DNA from: Globodera rostochiensis
Taxonomy: Eukaryota > Nematoda > Chromadorea > Rhabditida > Heteroderidae
DNA: 64,000 nucleotides
Assembly (NCBI GenBank): GCA_018350325.1
Contig: JAEVLN010000007.1
Location: forward strand, 1,579,109 to 1,643,108
Reading direction: 5' to 3'
The notes beneath the pieces were generated by a model. It was not told the DNA's origin, made no database searches, and was given only the letters and a program-made list of their open reading frames with translations. Position numbers and translations under genes: made by a program. Below, in pieces: positions 32,883 to 44,614 of the stretch (its first letter is position 1; each line of letters opens with the position of its first letter).

Positions 32883-33620
32883 ATGCGTTGGGATGGCCAA
32901 ACAAAGCAAAAAGACACAAAAAATTTAATTTGTTCTCCATTTCTGGCATTATTTTGGCATTCTGCCAAGATTAGACTTTGTTCACAACGTATCTTTTTCA
33001 CAAAGATTCTATTGTTAAGCCAAAGGTAAACAATTAGAGAATTCTTGAAAAGTTTTCCCATACAAATATGAAAAACCTCAATTTGGTTGCTTTTTTACCT
33101 TTTTATGAATACTTTTAATTTGTTGGGTTTAAAAAATTGGTAATGGAGCGTGTGCTCGGGATGTAACCGGCGCTCCCAAAAAATTTTTTAAAATTTGCTA
33201 TTACAATAAAAATTACATAAAACTATTAAAATTTCCTCTCTTAACATGCATCTTTTTTATAGATTCCATTCAATTAATTGTAAACTTTTTTTGTTTATTA
33301 TCAACAATTTTTCTTAAATTTATTTTCACACAATTCAAGAGATGGCACATTCAGTAGCATATCAAGCAATTTGTTCATTTTTTAGAATAAATTTTTCGGG
33401 TGACCTATAGCGAATATTCAACAAAAAAAGGAAATACCGCGATTTTTAGACTTTTCCAGCAAGGACTTCGCAAAAAAAAAATCAAAGAATTGGGCAACAG
33501 ATCAGAAAATCTGGACACGGTGAATTTTTCATAACGCTTTGAAATTTCTCTCTTTTTATGCCCACAATTCACTCATTGACCATTCTGAGCGTGTTCAGCA
33601 ACAACAAAATCGTGTAAATA
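32883..33620. other. Intergenic, no gene seen
   Basis: AT-rich spacer downstream of the membrane-protein gene. No gene or clear repeat. Confidence 0.5.
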
Positions 33621-33800
33621 AAACTTAAAGAAGCTTTGGTTGTTGAGCAATGTTGGAGAATTTGCATCGCTAAACCAAGAAAGTTAAAGGTCAGGTTGGC
33701 TAAACGTATTGAAGACGTTGAACCCGGAGCTGTTCAACAAGCTTATAGGAGAGTGACCTTCGTTATTAATAAAATTATTGACGGTTTGACAAATCATTAA
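33621..33800 (+). pseudogene. Possible decayed DDE-transposase C-terminus
   Basis: An isolated open frame without a start codon. It ends LAKRIEDVEPGAVQQAYRR + VTFVINKIIDGLTNH and a stop. The pattern of a Trp-containing helix, then alternating hydrophobics and a terminal I..KII.G resembles the last ~60 residues of Tc1/mariner-type transposases. An in-frame stop lies just upstream. The assignment rests on pattern only. Confidence 0.35.
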
Positions 33801-34063
33801 GTAACATTTTTTTAAATTAGTATCTTATAAAGTCGGCTGTGTCATTTGCGCAGAGCCATTCAAATTCTACCTAGAATGGGAATGTTGCTCACCGATTTCA
33901 GATAGGGCTTTCAATTTTCGATTTTTAAGACAGCAACAAAATTTCAATTAAAAAAAAAATTGTTCTTATCACCAATCGATCAAAGTCATTAATAAATATT
34001 ATGATTTAGGGTTTCACGTGCCATCATCGGGTAAATAATTGCTCAATCACTCACAATCACTGA

Positions 34064-35069
34064 TCAGCCGCTTTTGGCGCCTGAAATGATGCAGTTTTTG
34101 GCGTCACCGGCTGAGCCGACGCCATAGCTGCGCACTAATTTCGGCTCCTGTTGCTGGTTGTTGGCGATGAACTCGCAACAAATAGCGCTCGTTTTCCCAT
34201 TGACCTGCACGTTTTTGATAGACGCCACGTCGCCGTAGTTTTCGTTCAGTCCGATGAGCATCGTTTTCAGTCCCGTCACTTTCACATTTTCCACAACAAA
34301 CTTTCTGTTTTTGCATTGCACTTCGCAATTACCGCACGAGCGCGCCAATTTACCAATGTTTTCGCCCTGTTTTTTTAAAAATGTTTTTTTGTTTTTTATA
34401 ATTATACGAATTTTACCACATAATTTCTAATTGTCAATTGTCCACCACCGTTCATCTGAAACACTTTGTCGTGAGCATTTCGAGCGCCACCACCCGTGAC
34501 GACAAATGATCCGGCGCCACAATCCTTGCTGGTCCGAAACGTTGTCGCATCTTCGCCAACGGACTCGAACCTTCACAAATATGAAGAATAAGAAATTTTT
34601 GCTGACCAAAATGTTTGACAATTTTCAACCAATACTAAATGGTGCTTTGTCTGTACAAATTTCAAAAAAAAACAAAACAATACCAAAGGGGTTAAAACGA
34701 GAAAGTTTTACAAACTCTAAATTTTGCTAACCCTGGTGGCCTCCTAATGTTCCTCGTGCCCACTCACCAAACATTCTCCAAAGTACAACTATCGTAACAA
34801 TGAATGCCGTCGGCACCATTTTTGCCGATAATCAAATTTTTGATCACCGCCCCCTTTTCGGCACGAATAATCGCTTTTTGGTCCTCATGTTGGTCGCCTG
34901 TGCCCAATGCTAATGAAGCGCTCAAACGTTTGAATTTGAAGTCTTTGATCCCGCCGACAATTATTATTGTCTCAGGGACTGTCTCATCGCCCGTCGCGGT
35001 GGGCCAATTTGCAAATATCGGAGTCAAATTGGCAAAAAAGAAGCAAAGAACGAATAAATGGTGCAGCAT
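34064..35069 (-). CDS. pel: Secreted pectate lyase, polysaccharide lyase family 3
   Basis: Cleaves de-esterified pectin by beta-elimination, softening plant cell walls; in cyst and root-knot nematodes such enzymes are made in oesophageal glands. Three exons (34768-35069, 34417-34570, 34064-34366) join to 252 aa. The signal peptide is LFVLCFFFANLTPIFA (cut near residue 20). The mature part starts NWPTATGDETVPETIIIVGG. PL3 signatures are ADGIHCYDSCTLENVWFESV, GEDATTFRTSKDCGAGSF, NGGGQLTIRNYV, RSCGNCEVQC and VVENVKVTGLKTMLIGLNEN. Length matches the usual 240-270 aa. All donors are GT; the last two exons join at phase 0. The family is otherwise bacterial and fungal, so horizontal origin is accepted for nematodes. 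I am confident of the family; substrate details are inferred. Confidence 0.96.
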
Positions 35070-36060
35070 TTTTATTTAATTGTTTGATTGATTAAATTAA
35101 AATTTAATGGGTTTTAAAAAGTGATTAAATTCTCGGATTTTTGGCACAATTTATAGGCCATTTTTGGCCCAACATTTGTTCAAACATTCGAAACTTCATT
35201 TTGTTGAAATTTTCCTTAATGCGTTTAGTCTAAATTATGGCCTTTCCGGCTGAATAGTATTTAACACAAAGTTGTACAAACATTTCAATTTTATAAATGT
35301 TGGCTTATCCAAACGGTCTGGCAGTTTAGGCATTTGTTTAAATTTATTTGAGATGAAAATGTGAGTTACCATGAATTGAGCTCATATTTAATTAGGGAGG
35401 CCTAAATGCCATTAAAAATTTGCCTTACTTGTGCCATTTTTTTTAATGTGCAGATCTTCCTGATTTTTTGCATAGAGCTCAGAAACAAAATGGCCAACAT
35501 TTTTTAACGAATCAAATTTTGATAATTTTGATTCTAACGCTCAATTTTTTCAGCACCTTGAATTTAAAAAATTTAAATCTAGTTTTTATAAAGCCTTCTG
35601 GGAGCTGTATTTCTTTAATAATCTTGTTGCATCGATAGGTTTTTTTGGGGTGCTGAACGTGATGGTGAACGTTGTTTTTCATGCCCAGCTGGTTGAACTG
35701 CTCGAACTTTATGCGGTGGTGAAAAAATTTTAAAATGAGATATATGGTTCAAAAACTGTTACTATCGTTTCTATTAGCATTTGTTATTTTATTGAATTTT
35801 AAAAATCTTTTTTAATCAAATTACAACGCTTTTTATCAAAAAATCGGTGAAATTTCGTCCTTACAGTCTACCGGATTAGAACCCCTAAGCAGAAATGCAC
35901 TGTTGTGTTGTATAAATACAGTATGCTAACTTTTTTGAAATCCACTTCGCAATCAGCTATTTCCAAAGCTAAACCCGGTACGGACCACCAAAAGCCGACA
36001 AAATGTCCGGCTTACAGGGCAAAATGGTACCTCTGCTCCACCAAAAGCAAAAATAAACCG
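35070..36060. other. Upstream of pectate lyase, no gene seen
   Basis: Putative promoter side of the pectate lyase (transcribed leftward). AT-rich; no gene or repeat supported. Confidence 0.45.
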
Positions 36061-36071
36061 TCAGATTCGGA

Positions 36072-36230
36072 AGCCCCCAAAATTCGGAAAGGAGTTCGGG
36101 GACAAAAACCCCTTCGTTTAAAACCCCCCAAAATTCGGAAAGGAGTTCGGGGACAAAAACCCCGACAAAATTTTCGTGTAGCCCCCAAAATTCGGAAAGG
36201 AGTTCGGGGCGAAAACCCCAACCAAAATGT
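36072..36230. repeat. ~55-bp tandem repeat, three copies
   Basis: Three copies of a block containing GCCCCCAAAATTCGGAAAGG and AGTTCGGGG(A/C)(C/G)AAAACCCC. Frames opened by the repeat are not considered genes. Confidence 0.8.
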
Positions 36231-36905
36231 CGGAGTTTGGAGTGCCACTTAGTTGGACAAATTACAATAGAACAACAGCGGTTGAAACCGGTTTACCCAC
36301 CCGAATACGGAAGCTCAAAAACTCATTAAAAAATAAATAATTAAATTTACAAAAAAGGAATCAGCAAAATGTGTGAATAAATAATAGAAATGTTAAAATT
36401 GACATATAAAAAAGAGCAGGGATCACATCAATAGACTATGAGAAACATCGAATTTGTAAGCAGAGTTGCACAGAACACTTCTATTGGTGTGAAAATCCTT
36501 GCTATATATTCAGGGTGCCGTGCCAAAAATGAAACATTTTTTGAGAAAAAATTATAGGAAGAAAAAACCGGCATTTCCCAGGTGTACCAATTTCTTAATA
36601 TATATTTTTTGAACAAATGCTTGGTTTGGCACCCTGGCATTATGTCTCAGGGATGGACAAAAAGGGCAAATAATATGAATAGATTATGGTAAAAAGTGCA
36701 TCATCGTGCCCAGACTCAAAATCACCCAACCTAAAACCACCTTTTATAATTTTTCTTAGGTGATGAATACGAAAATGAACCAATTAATGTTGTCGCTTCG
36801 ACCTTTAAAGATTAAACAGGTTAACTTCTGTACTGAAGTGTCCCCTTTACCTGGGCACTGAAATTTTCACCACAAAAAACGCGTCAGAATTTGCCCAATC
36901 ATAGC

Positions 36906-37130
36906 GGCTACCGTCTGAATCCCCTCATGATGGCTGATTAAGTCCCGTACTGAAGCTAAGATTAAGCCTAACTTAGGCCTAAGCAACCCTGGGTTGGGGT
37001 TCGTTAGAGCCTAAGCTAGCCTACGCCTAGGCCTAGCTAAGGCTTAGCCTAAGACGTTGAGGGGATTCGGAAAGTTTTGGCTGTGGGGGGATTCGAGCGG
37101 GGGGGGGGGGGAGGATTTAGACCGGAAGCG
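36906..37130. mobile_element. Fold-back MITE, GGCTACCGTCTGAATC family, copy 1
   Basis: Ends GGCTACCGTCTGAATC and, inverted, CGCTTCCGGTCTAAATC. Flanks ATCATAGC (36898-36905) and ATCACAGC (37131-37138) are a 7/8 duplication. The interior is a palindromic run of CCTAAGCTTAGGC-like words and GTTAGGGTTTG-like motifs. Further copies are at 46734 and 59475. Confidence 0.85.
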
Positions 37131-37499
37131 ATCACAGCACCTAAGAATACCTACAAAAAGATAAGAACATTGAGAAAAAAATCTATCAAACCGAATCCAG
37201 ACCGGCCCGAATACAAACCGGGGGAATAACTTTAACCTTAACCGATTTTGACAGTACCCTTGACGATATGAATCTCCTTAAAGGAACATAGCCAGAAGGC
37301 ATTATGGGGTTAAGCTAAGCCTTTACGATTGAAATAAGTCTCAAAAAGTGGTCAGAAAGTTTAAAAAATCTGTGTGTTTTAACTTTTTAAAATTTTCTGG
37401 CCATAACTTTCTTTTTAAGACTTTTTCAACTCTCCGAGAGCTTCCGAATGGTTTTAGGATGTCTGAGTCGGTTAAGGCTAAAGCAAGGACTGCCTCCAT

Positions 37500-39846
37500 T
37501 TATGCCTCCTTTCCGTGCTTCTTTTTTCTCTTCCGATGCTTCTTTTTCTCTTTCTTTATTTTTTCTTCTTCACTTGACGAACTTGATGAACTGCTCGCAC
37601 TTCCTTTCCTTCCTTTCTTCATCATCAATTTGTCCACATTTTCTTCCTCACTTGAACTGTTGCGTTTTCTCTTTTTTATGCCACCACCCTTTTCTTTTTG
37701 CTTCCTTTTGTGCTTGTGCTTCTTTTTTTCATCTCTTTTCTTCTTTAAATAGCTCCTTTCTTCCTCTTCTTCTCCCGACTCGCCGGAGTTTGAAGATGAA
37801 CTGCTTGAACTTGATGAACTCTCAGCAGAATCGTCTTCTTCTTCATCATTCGTTGCCTTCACTCCTCCTCTTCCTCTATGTTTTCGTTTCTTTTTTCCTT
37901 CTTTGCTATTTAGCTTTTTCTTTTTTGCTCTTTTTTCCTCTTTTGGCACTTCCGTTTCACCCGAAACGCTTTCATTGCTGCTTGATTCGGAGCCCGACGA
38001 TGATGAAGAGGATGACGAAGCTGATGATGTTGATGTTGAACTGCCGTCTTTTATCTTCAGACGAGCTGCCGGTGCCAATATCTGGCCATTATCATCATGA
38101 TCGCCTGAAAATCATTAAATTACTAAACTTGGCAAAATGCCAAAGTTTTTGAACGCTCAAAATCCTTTTAAACATGGTGGTGCGAAGCTTGCGGCCCGAA
38201 TTTTGCGGCCCCGAATTTTGCGGCCCCGAAATTTGCGGCCCGAAACATGCGGCCCGAATTTTGCGGCCCGAAACTTGCGGCCCGAACTTTGCGGCCCTAA
38301 TTAAAGCAAAAAATAAGAAAAAATGACAATTAACTTTTAATCTTGGTAATTTATTACACCATTTTGTCATAAAAATGCAAGTAAAAGTTAATAGCTCATA
38401 TTGTCCGGACTAGTCGTCCAACTGATCAAAATTGTTCTAGCGAGTCCCGCCCGCAAACGCGTGATTAAGCTGATCGTCGTTCGGATTTACATTCCGATCA
38501 AAAGTCTCGACCACATTTTTCAATGCTTAATCATTGTTTATGCATTTTTTGGCTCGTGGCCTAGTCAAAACGCCCCGGATTGGGTCCAATTCGTAAACAG
38601 AAATTCTATCCTGCATGAAGCGTCCCCATCTTTCAGAACAATTATTAACCTACCTAATTGAGAACAGAGTCATGGTGGTTCCAGTTAAAAAATAAATTTT
38701 ATCAAACTATTATTTTCTTTTATTTTTTATAAATGCCGCCAAAAATTGTGTGAAAAGTTGATTTTATCATTGATTTTTATTTGTTTTAATTAGGGCCGCA
38801 TGTTTCGGGCCGCAAGTTAAGGGTCGCAAGTTACGGGCCGCAAGTTTCGGCTAGCCTTAAACATAACACCAATTGTGCTAATTTGTATTTAAATTTTAAA
38901 ATATTTTTTGACATGAACCGCGATCTCATAAAAAAGAATGATGCTGCCTGCCTCTGATCAGTGATCAGATTGCACTAATATTATAACAGAAACACTAACG
39001 CTAATCAGATTTGAAAATTTTGATCAGCAAACGGTTTTTACCTTTTTGGTTGATCATCAAATTTCCATTTTGATTTTCTGTTTTGTTGATTGCGCCTTTT
39101 TTGATGCAATATTCGACCAATTGCATTTTCACTTGCTGCGCAAATTGGGCACGCAAATTTGCACTGACGTCATTTCCGTCCATGACGTCACGAATTCTTT
39201 CACACTCGTCCTCTCTGGTTATTTTTTGGTCCAAAATGATGTCCTAAACCCCAATTTTTAAATGTTTGATATTTAGAAAAATATATAGGTAATATTAATT
39301 TTTTATTTAATGAATTATGATGTTCAAAAAAAATTTTGATAAAAAACGATAGCTTTTGTTAAAAAGAAGCTTATTTGTTGATTTATTTATTTATTAAACT
39401 AAAAATTTGAATACAACTATTAATTTTAAAATACTGGACTTATTTTTAAAAAAATAATAATTTTTTTGATTTTTTCTAAAACCTTGATCCTCCAATATAA
39501 ACTTCTGATTCTTGCTTCTGTTTCAAGCTTAGATTCAATTCGATTAAATGCTTCTTTTTTGCCATCTTCAATTTTTGTTCTCCATTCTTGATAAGCAGTC
39601 TAAACAAATAAAATTGAAGAATAAAAAAAATTGAATACTCAATGAAATATATAATATATATTTTATTTATTAAAATGTTTTGCCTTAATTGATGCCGTTT
39701 GCTTGTCTGCCCATTCCATTCGCGCCGTTTCCAGTGCCAATTTTGTCAGATTTTTATTGTTTAAAATATTTTCAAATTCATTTGCTGCCTCTGTGGGTGC
39801 ATCATCAAGAAAAGGAAATGTATCAATCAAATTCTTTTGATCATTG
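37500..39846 (-). CDS. SXP/RAL-2 (DUF148)-like protein with Ser/Glu/Lys-rich tail
   Basis: Exons read leftward: 39684-39846, 39483-39599, 39042-39243, 37500-38104; phases agree, giving 361 aa plus a missing N-terminus. The first two exons encode PFLDDAPTEAANEFENILNN, NLTKLALETARMEWADKQ and AYQEWRTKIEDGKKEAF. That is the helix pattern of nematode SXP/RAL-2 domains, which are usually secreted. The third exon adds DQKITREDECERIRDVM. The last exon encodes ~200 residues of poly-Ser/Glu and Lys/Arg blocks, an unexpected fusion for this family. A possible signal-peptide exon (MFLLYHIVSSLLFQ, 40411-40452) and a small exon near 40175-40135 lie upstream, but I could not close the phase. The intron after 39684 has a GC donor. 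A fold-back transposon fills the intron before the tail exon. Confidence 0.68.
38176..38856. mobile_element. Fold-back element with TTGCGGCCCGAA arrays
   Basis: The left end GGTGGTGCGAAGCTTGCGG and the inverted right end GGCTAGCCGAAACTTGCGG are flanked by perfect 8-bp duplications TTAAACAT (38168-38175 and 38857-38864). The left arm holds about eight tandem TTGCGGCCCGAA-like words and the right arm about four. The interior is unrelated single-copy DNA with no transposase. It lies in the last intron of the SXP/RAL-2-like gene. Confidence 0.93.
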
Positions 39847-40452
39847 CTAAAACAAATGTTTGTTATCGAAAAGTTCAATTTTTTTTTTTAATTTAGCTTT
39901 CACTTTTAAAATTTGTTCCCAAGGATGTTAATTTAACTTTAAAACAATTAATCAAAATCATATGAACTCTATACAAAAACGATCTTTAACATTTACTGAT
40001 CAGAGCCCTTTAACGTTTACTGACCAGAGCCCAATTTTCCTTTGAAATGATCTGATCGGGTCTGATCGATTAATTCACTTACAGGGACCTGAGTCAAATT
40101 CAAATATTTTAAATACATTAATAAAAAGTTTACGCATTCTCCATTTTGGCATTTGACTGAATGTCGTCAACTTTTCCTGAAATCCGCGCGAAATTTTGCC
40201 AAAAATTTGTAAAAAATAGTAATAAAAATAATAAAATATGCGAATATGTCATTTTTTTGCTCCAAAGAATTGTTTCTTATCGAATAAATTTTTAATGAAT
40301 GAAAAATTTTGGGCAAGAATTGGCAAATAAAATTGGGATCCCCTGCGCAAAAAGCAGTGCCACGTAGCAAAACAGAAATTTTGCCGAATTTTATATTGCC
40401 TTTTGCCCACCTGAAATAACAATGATGATACAATATGATATAGGAGAAACAT

Positions 40453-42240
40453 TATAATATAAACATATTTTTAATTGGTAATAAATTTTATTTGAATCTT
40501 TAAAAAAAAGATTTTTTTCGTTTATTTTGACGTTCAAAAATTAAAACAAAAACTTTCAAGAACAAAAAATAAATTTATAGCCTCAGCTATTATTAATCAG
40601 GGGAATTTGCTTCGAAGTCGAGCTTTTGCATTTAGACTTTTTGAGTTCGCGCAATAATATTATTTCGAAAATTTTGATCTTTTTTAGCGTTTTAAATCTC
40701 AATTTTTGAATAATTTTTTGATTTACAATAAAAAAAAATCTGTTTTTGTTTCTAGCTTTAATACCACCCACCAATTCATTAAGGATTATGACAAAAAAGC
40801 AATGGGGGTAATTAGCGCTAAACGAAAGGAGCAAAAAATGTGACGACAGACAATTAACGATTTGACGTTAAAAGGTGATCTGATTTCTGATCAATGAATT
40901 GCCCATAGTTCCATTAATCCGATTCTAATTCAAAAAATAATTCCAATTCAAAAATCTAAATTTTTTGATATGACAATCATCCAAAAATGATTATTTTGCC
41001 GAGTCAATAATGACAAATGGTCGTCTCACTTCCGAAGAGTTTCAATTTTCTTCAAAATTCGCCATTTTATTTTCGTCCAATTAATTTTCCCATTATCGTC
41101 TGACTGTTGGATGGGGCGCTTCTGCTTTATTTTCAAAGATTTTTGATTTTTAATCAAAAAATTCCAATAAAAAAAATGTTCTTGCCCTTTTTTTTCTCTC
41201 CAATTTCACTTAATCCAGCCCAGTAAGTCCAGCACATCGACACGAAGATGAATGGGACGGGATATTTGTGGGAGGCGGCGGGGGGCGGGGGGGGGGGAAA
41301 TTTGCGCATCAAGCTGCCGCTTGATTCCCCCCCCCCCTTTCCCCCCCCCCTTTTCCATTCACTCACTCATCAGTCAGTCAGAGTCAGCAGAAACTTTCCA
41401 ATTCTTCCCCCCCCCCTACCAATTTTTTTTTCTTCTTATTCTGCCTCCTCCTATCCCCTCCGGGGGCACGCCGCCGCCCCCGCCACTCCTCCTCTTTGGT
41501 GGTGGTGGTGGACAGTGTGGTGGTTAATCTGCCTGCTGCCCGCCCGCCCGCGCATGCCCAAAACAATTTCGCCACCAGCACTGCCGCCGCCGTTGCCGTC
41601 GGCGTCGTCGTCGTTGACGCGCCTCAATCATCGGCTCGCTCTCCCCCATTTGTGCATGCAAATCATGTACGGGCAAATGCAATTTTGCATATTTTTGTTA
41701 ATTGCGGATTTCGGTCGCGGCGAATTTTACGCATATTTCATATGCACTGATGCTAATCATGGCATGTGATCAGCAGCTTATTTATGTCGGGGAAATTAGT
41801 TGCATATTTATTTGGCGTGTCTGATCAGCGATTTTATTTTTTTTGGGATAAACCTGTAGCTATTTGAATTTTGGCATCTGATTATAGGAATTAGGTATAA
41901 AAAAATTATTCGGCATAAGCATTGAGATTTAAGTTCACAATTTCTTTTGTTCTTAAATTTAATAATCATTTTACTTTTATTAATATAATTTTAGGAGGCG
42001 ATTTAATCTGAAAACAGAGTTGCGGAAATGTAATTTTTAAAAAAAAGGTTTGAAATTTTTCATAAACCCATTGTCAAACCAAGGGACCCTCCTCCCCTGT
42101 GGTTTTGTGAAAATTTTTCGAAATTTTTTTTTTTAAAAATTGCATTTCCGCACCGTAACATACTAAAGCATAAATTAGCATCGTTTTCAGTAGGTTGAAT
42201 CGCGTCCGTTTGCACTATTTTTCAACGGGGCATCGGGGAG
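40453..42240. other. No gene; simple-sequence DNA
   Basis: AT-rich spacer followed at 41270-41650 by G/C runs, (GGT)n, CCGCCG and GTCGTCGTC simple repeats that open several frames. No splice structure or domain was recognised. Confidence 0.5.
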
Positions 42241-42256
42241 CAACCCGACTTTTAAT

Positions 42257-42353
42257 TAGGGTTGTTCCCCGACCCCGAACCCCGGCTTTTTTTTCTCGGG
42301 GTTTTCGTCCCCGAGCCCCGACCTTTCCCGCCCCCGAGGAGTCGGGGACCAAG
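42257..42353. mobile_element. Short TAGGGTTG-type MITE
   Basis: A GC-rich element beginning TAGGGTTGTTCCCCGACCCC with the inverted end ...GTCGGGGACCAAG. It lies between two copies of CCGACTTTTAAT (42245-42256 and 42354-42365), longer than the 8-bp duplication of its relatives. Confidence 0.7.
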
Positions 42354-42769
42354 CCGACTTTTAATGATAAACTGATAAATTACCTGACCAGAACCAAATT
42401 CTTTTTTTTTGTCCACTCATTTGGCCAATTTTGCTGATTTTCCCCGCACGCATTCACTCGTTCATTCATTCACTCTTTTTGTTGTTGCCCTTATCAGGAA
42501 AGAAAGATCTCCGAAATGTGCGCAACAAAAAAAGTGTAGCAAAATGGGGGGGGGGGCGATAAAGCCCCCAACCAACCAACCAATACAAACAACAGAATGA
42601 ATGAAGAAATAGCCCAGCCAAAGCAAAACTGGTGTGTGTGTTGTTAGCATCAAATTTTCGGAATGCTTTTTGCTTTCATCGGTCGGTCGGTCGGTTGGTG
42701 TACGTGAAAGCAAAAGGTGACGACTGACTGAACTGACTGACGATGACAACAACAAAAAAAGATTTGTGA

Positions 42770-43375
42770 TAATGATGATGATGATGATGATGATCATTAA
42801 TGGTCATATGTAACATTAATAATCCGAAAAATTTTCCTCATTGGCGTAGGTTTTTTTTTAAGAATATTTAGGAATTATATGAAAAATTTCCTAGTAAAAT
42901 TTGAAAATATTCACAAAATTGAATTTTAGTAATCCTTCGAATTTTGCTGAGTTTGAAAGTAATTGTTTTTATTCGGAAGTTGATCATTAATGGTCCATAT
43001 GTAACATTAATAATCCGAAAAATTTTCCTCATTGGCGTAGGTTTTTTTTTAAGAATATTTAGGAATTATATGAAAAATTTCCTAGTAAAATTTGAAAATA
43101 TTCACAAAATTGAATTTTAGTAATCCTTCGAATTTTGCTGAGTTTGAAAGTAATTGTTTTTATTCGGAAGTTGATCATTAATGGTCCATATGTAACATTA
43201 ATAATCCGAAAAATTTTCCTCATTGGCGTAGGTTTTTTTTAAGAATATTTAGGAATTATATGAAAAATTTCCTAAAATTTGAAAATATTCACAAAATTGA
43301 ATTTTAGTAATCCTTCGAATTTTACTGAGTTTAAAAGTAATTGTTTTTATTCAAAATTAGCTACTATAACTCTTC
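42770..43375. repeat. (ATG)n microsatellite and 190-bp tandem repeat
   Basis: An (ATG)n run at 42772-42793 is followed by three nearly identical copies of a 190-bp unit. They start at about 42791, 42981 and 43172 with TGATCATTAATGGTC and each ends ATTGTTTTTATTCGGAAG. The third copy has a small internal deletion. Near-identity suggests a recent amplification. Confidence 0.93.
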
Positions 43376-44614
43376 TCGCATTATTTGAATATTCCAATTA
43401 GGAAAATTCGAATAATCCTAATTTTTAAATAATACGACGACATTTATATTAATTTAAATACCAAAACATTAATATTCGTTTGCACAAATAGGGAAATTAG
43501 CACAAAACGCCAACATAGCTAATGTCAAGTGCGTAAATACAAAAGGCTTAAAGATGCAATAAAAATTGCGGATTTAAGTTTTGTAAACCATTTAAATTTT
43601 GAATTTATTTTGTAGCCATTTTGTTGCTTGTTTTCATGCGGTATCATTTTAAAGTTTAAATCAATTTGCACATTTAAAGGGCCCTTAAATCTAAAATTAG
43701 GTATAAAAAATATTTGAAATTAATTTGCATTTAAAATATAAAATTTCCTTTTCAAAACAATCTTAAGCAATGAAAAATTTCCGCGCGAATTGGAATAATT
43801 CTGTCCATAATTATTAAAATAAAAATTATATTAATGCCGCTTTTTTCTTGCGCATTCCATTTGGCGCGGGACGGGCGCGCATTTTTCGATAGAAAAAATT
43901 AATTTTCCGTTTGTTCCACCTCCTCCTCCTCTACGTCAAACAAAAGCCCGAAAAATTTGGGCCAATAATTTTGGGCAAGTTGGGGGTCACCAGTCAAAAG
44001 AAACAAAACCATTATTTGTTTCGGGAGGGGGGGGGGGGAGGCGTTTTGGGCCAAAAGTTGGCCTAGAATGTTTTGTCCACGACATTTGGTCCTCATTGTT
44101 CCCATTGTTTATGGGGGGCCATTGTCTTTGCATTTTGAGGTGCGCATTTTGCGTCCTAAAACGTCGAGCAAACGTTGAATTAGAACAATCGGAGGGGGGG
44201 GGGGCCTTGAAAATTTTTTTTTTTTGTAATTTGTAAGACCACACAGTGACCCAAATAACGGCCATATTTAATGGACTAATTTGCCTAATATTGACCCACT
44301 TCGCTGCGCTCAAATGAACGGACAAAAATTTGAGCTCTGATAGAATAAAAATTTTGAACATTTCAACTTTTAAGGATTTAAACATTTAATCTGTTTAAAT
44401 TTTTTTGAATTAAACGCCTCAGAGTTTTGGAGTTTTCCATTTCCTCATTTTTGCATATTCCCAAGAAAAACTATTTTTTAATGGGTGGATTTACGTCAAA
44501 ATTGTTAACAATATTTTAGTCTCAGAAATTGCACATTTTGACTTGTCCCAACTTTTAGGAAAAAATTATTTAAACAATTTTTTTTACATTTTAAAAATAC
44601 ATATTTAAGTTGAA
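43376..44614. other. No gene seen upstream of peroxidase
   Basis: AT-rich DNA with poly-G runs at about 44025 and 44190; presumed 5' flank of the peroxidase gene. Confidence 0.45.

Noticed and set aside
36072..36252. Basic repeat protein on the plus strand
   Set aside because: Three tandem copies of a ~55-bp GC-rich unit; no start context or neighbouring exons.
37448..38152. Plus-strand frame rich in Phe, Leu and Ser
   Set aside because: It is the antisense shadow of the Ser/Glu/Lys-rich exon on the minus strand.
41248..41770. Long open frame with Gly- and Pro-runs
   Set aside because: Homopolymer and CCG/GTC microsatellite DNA; no start context, domain or exon pattern.
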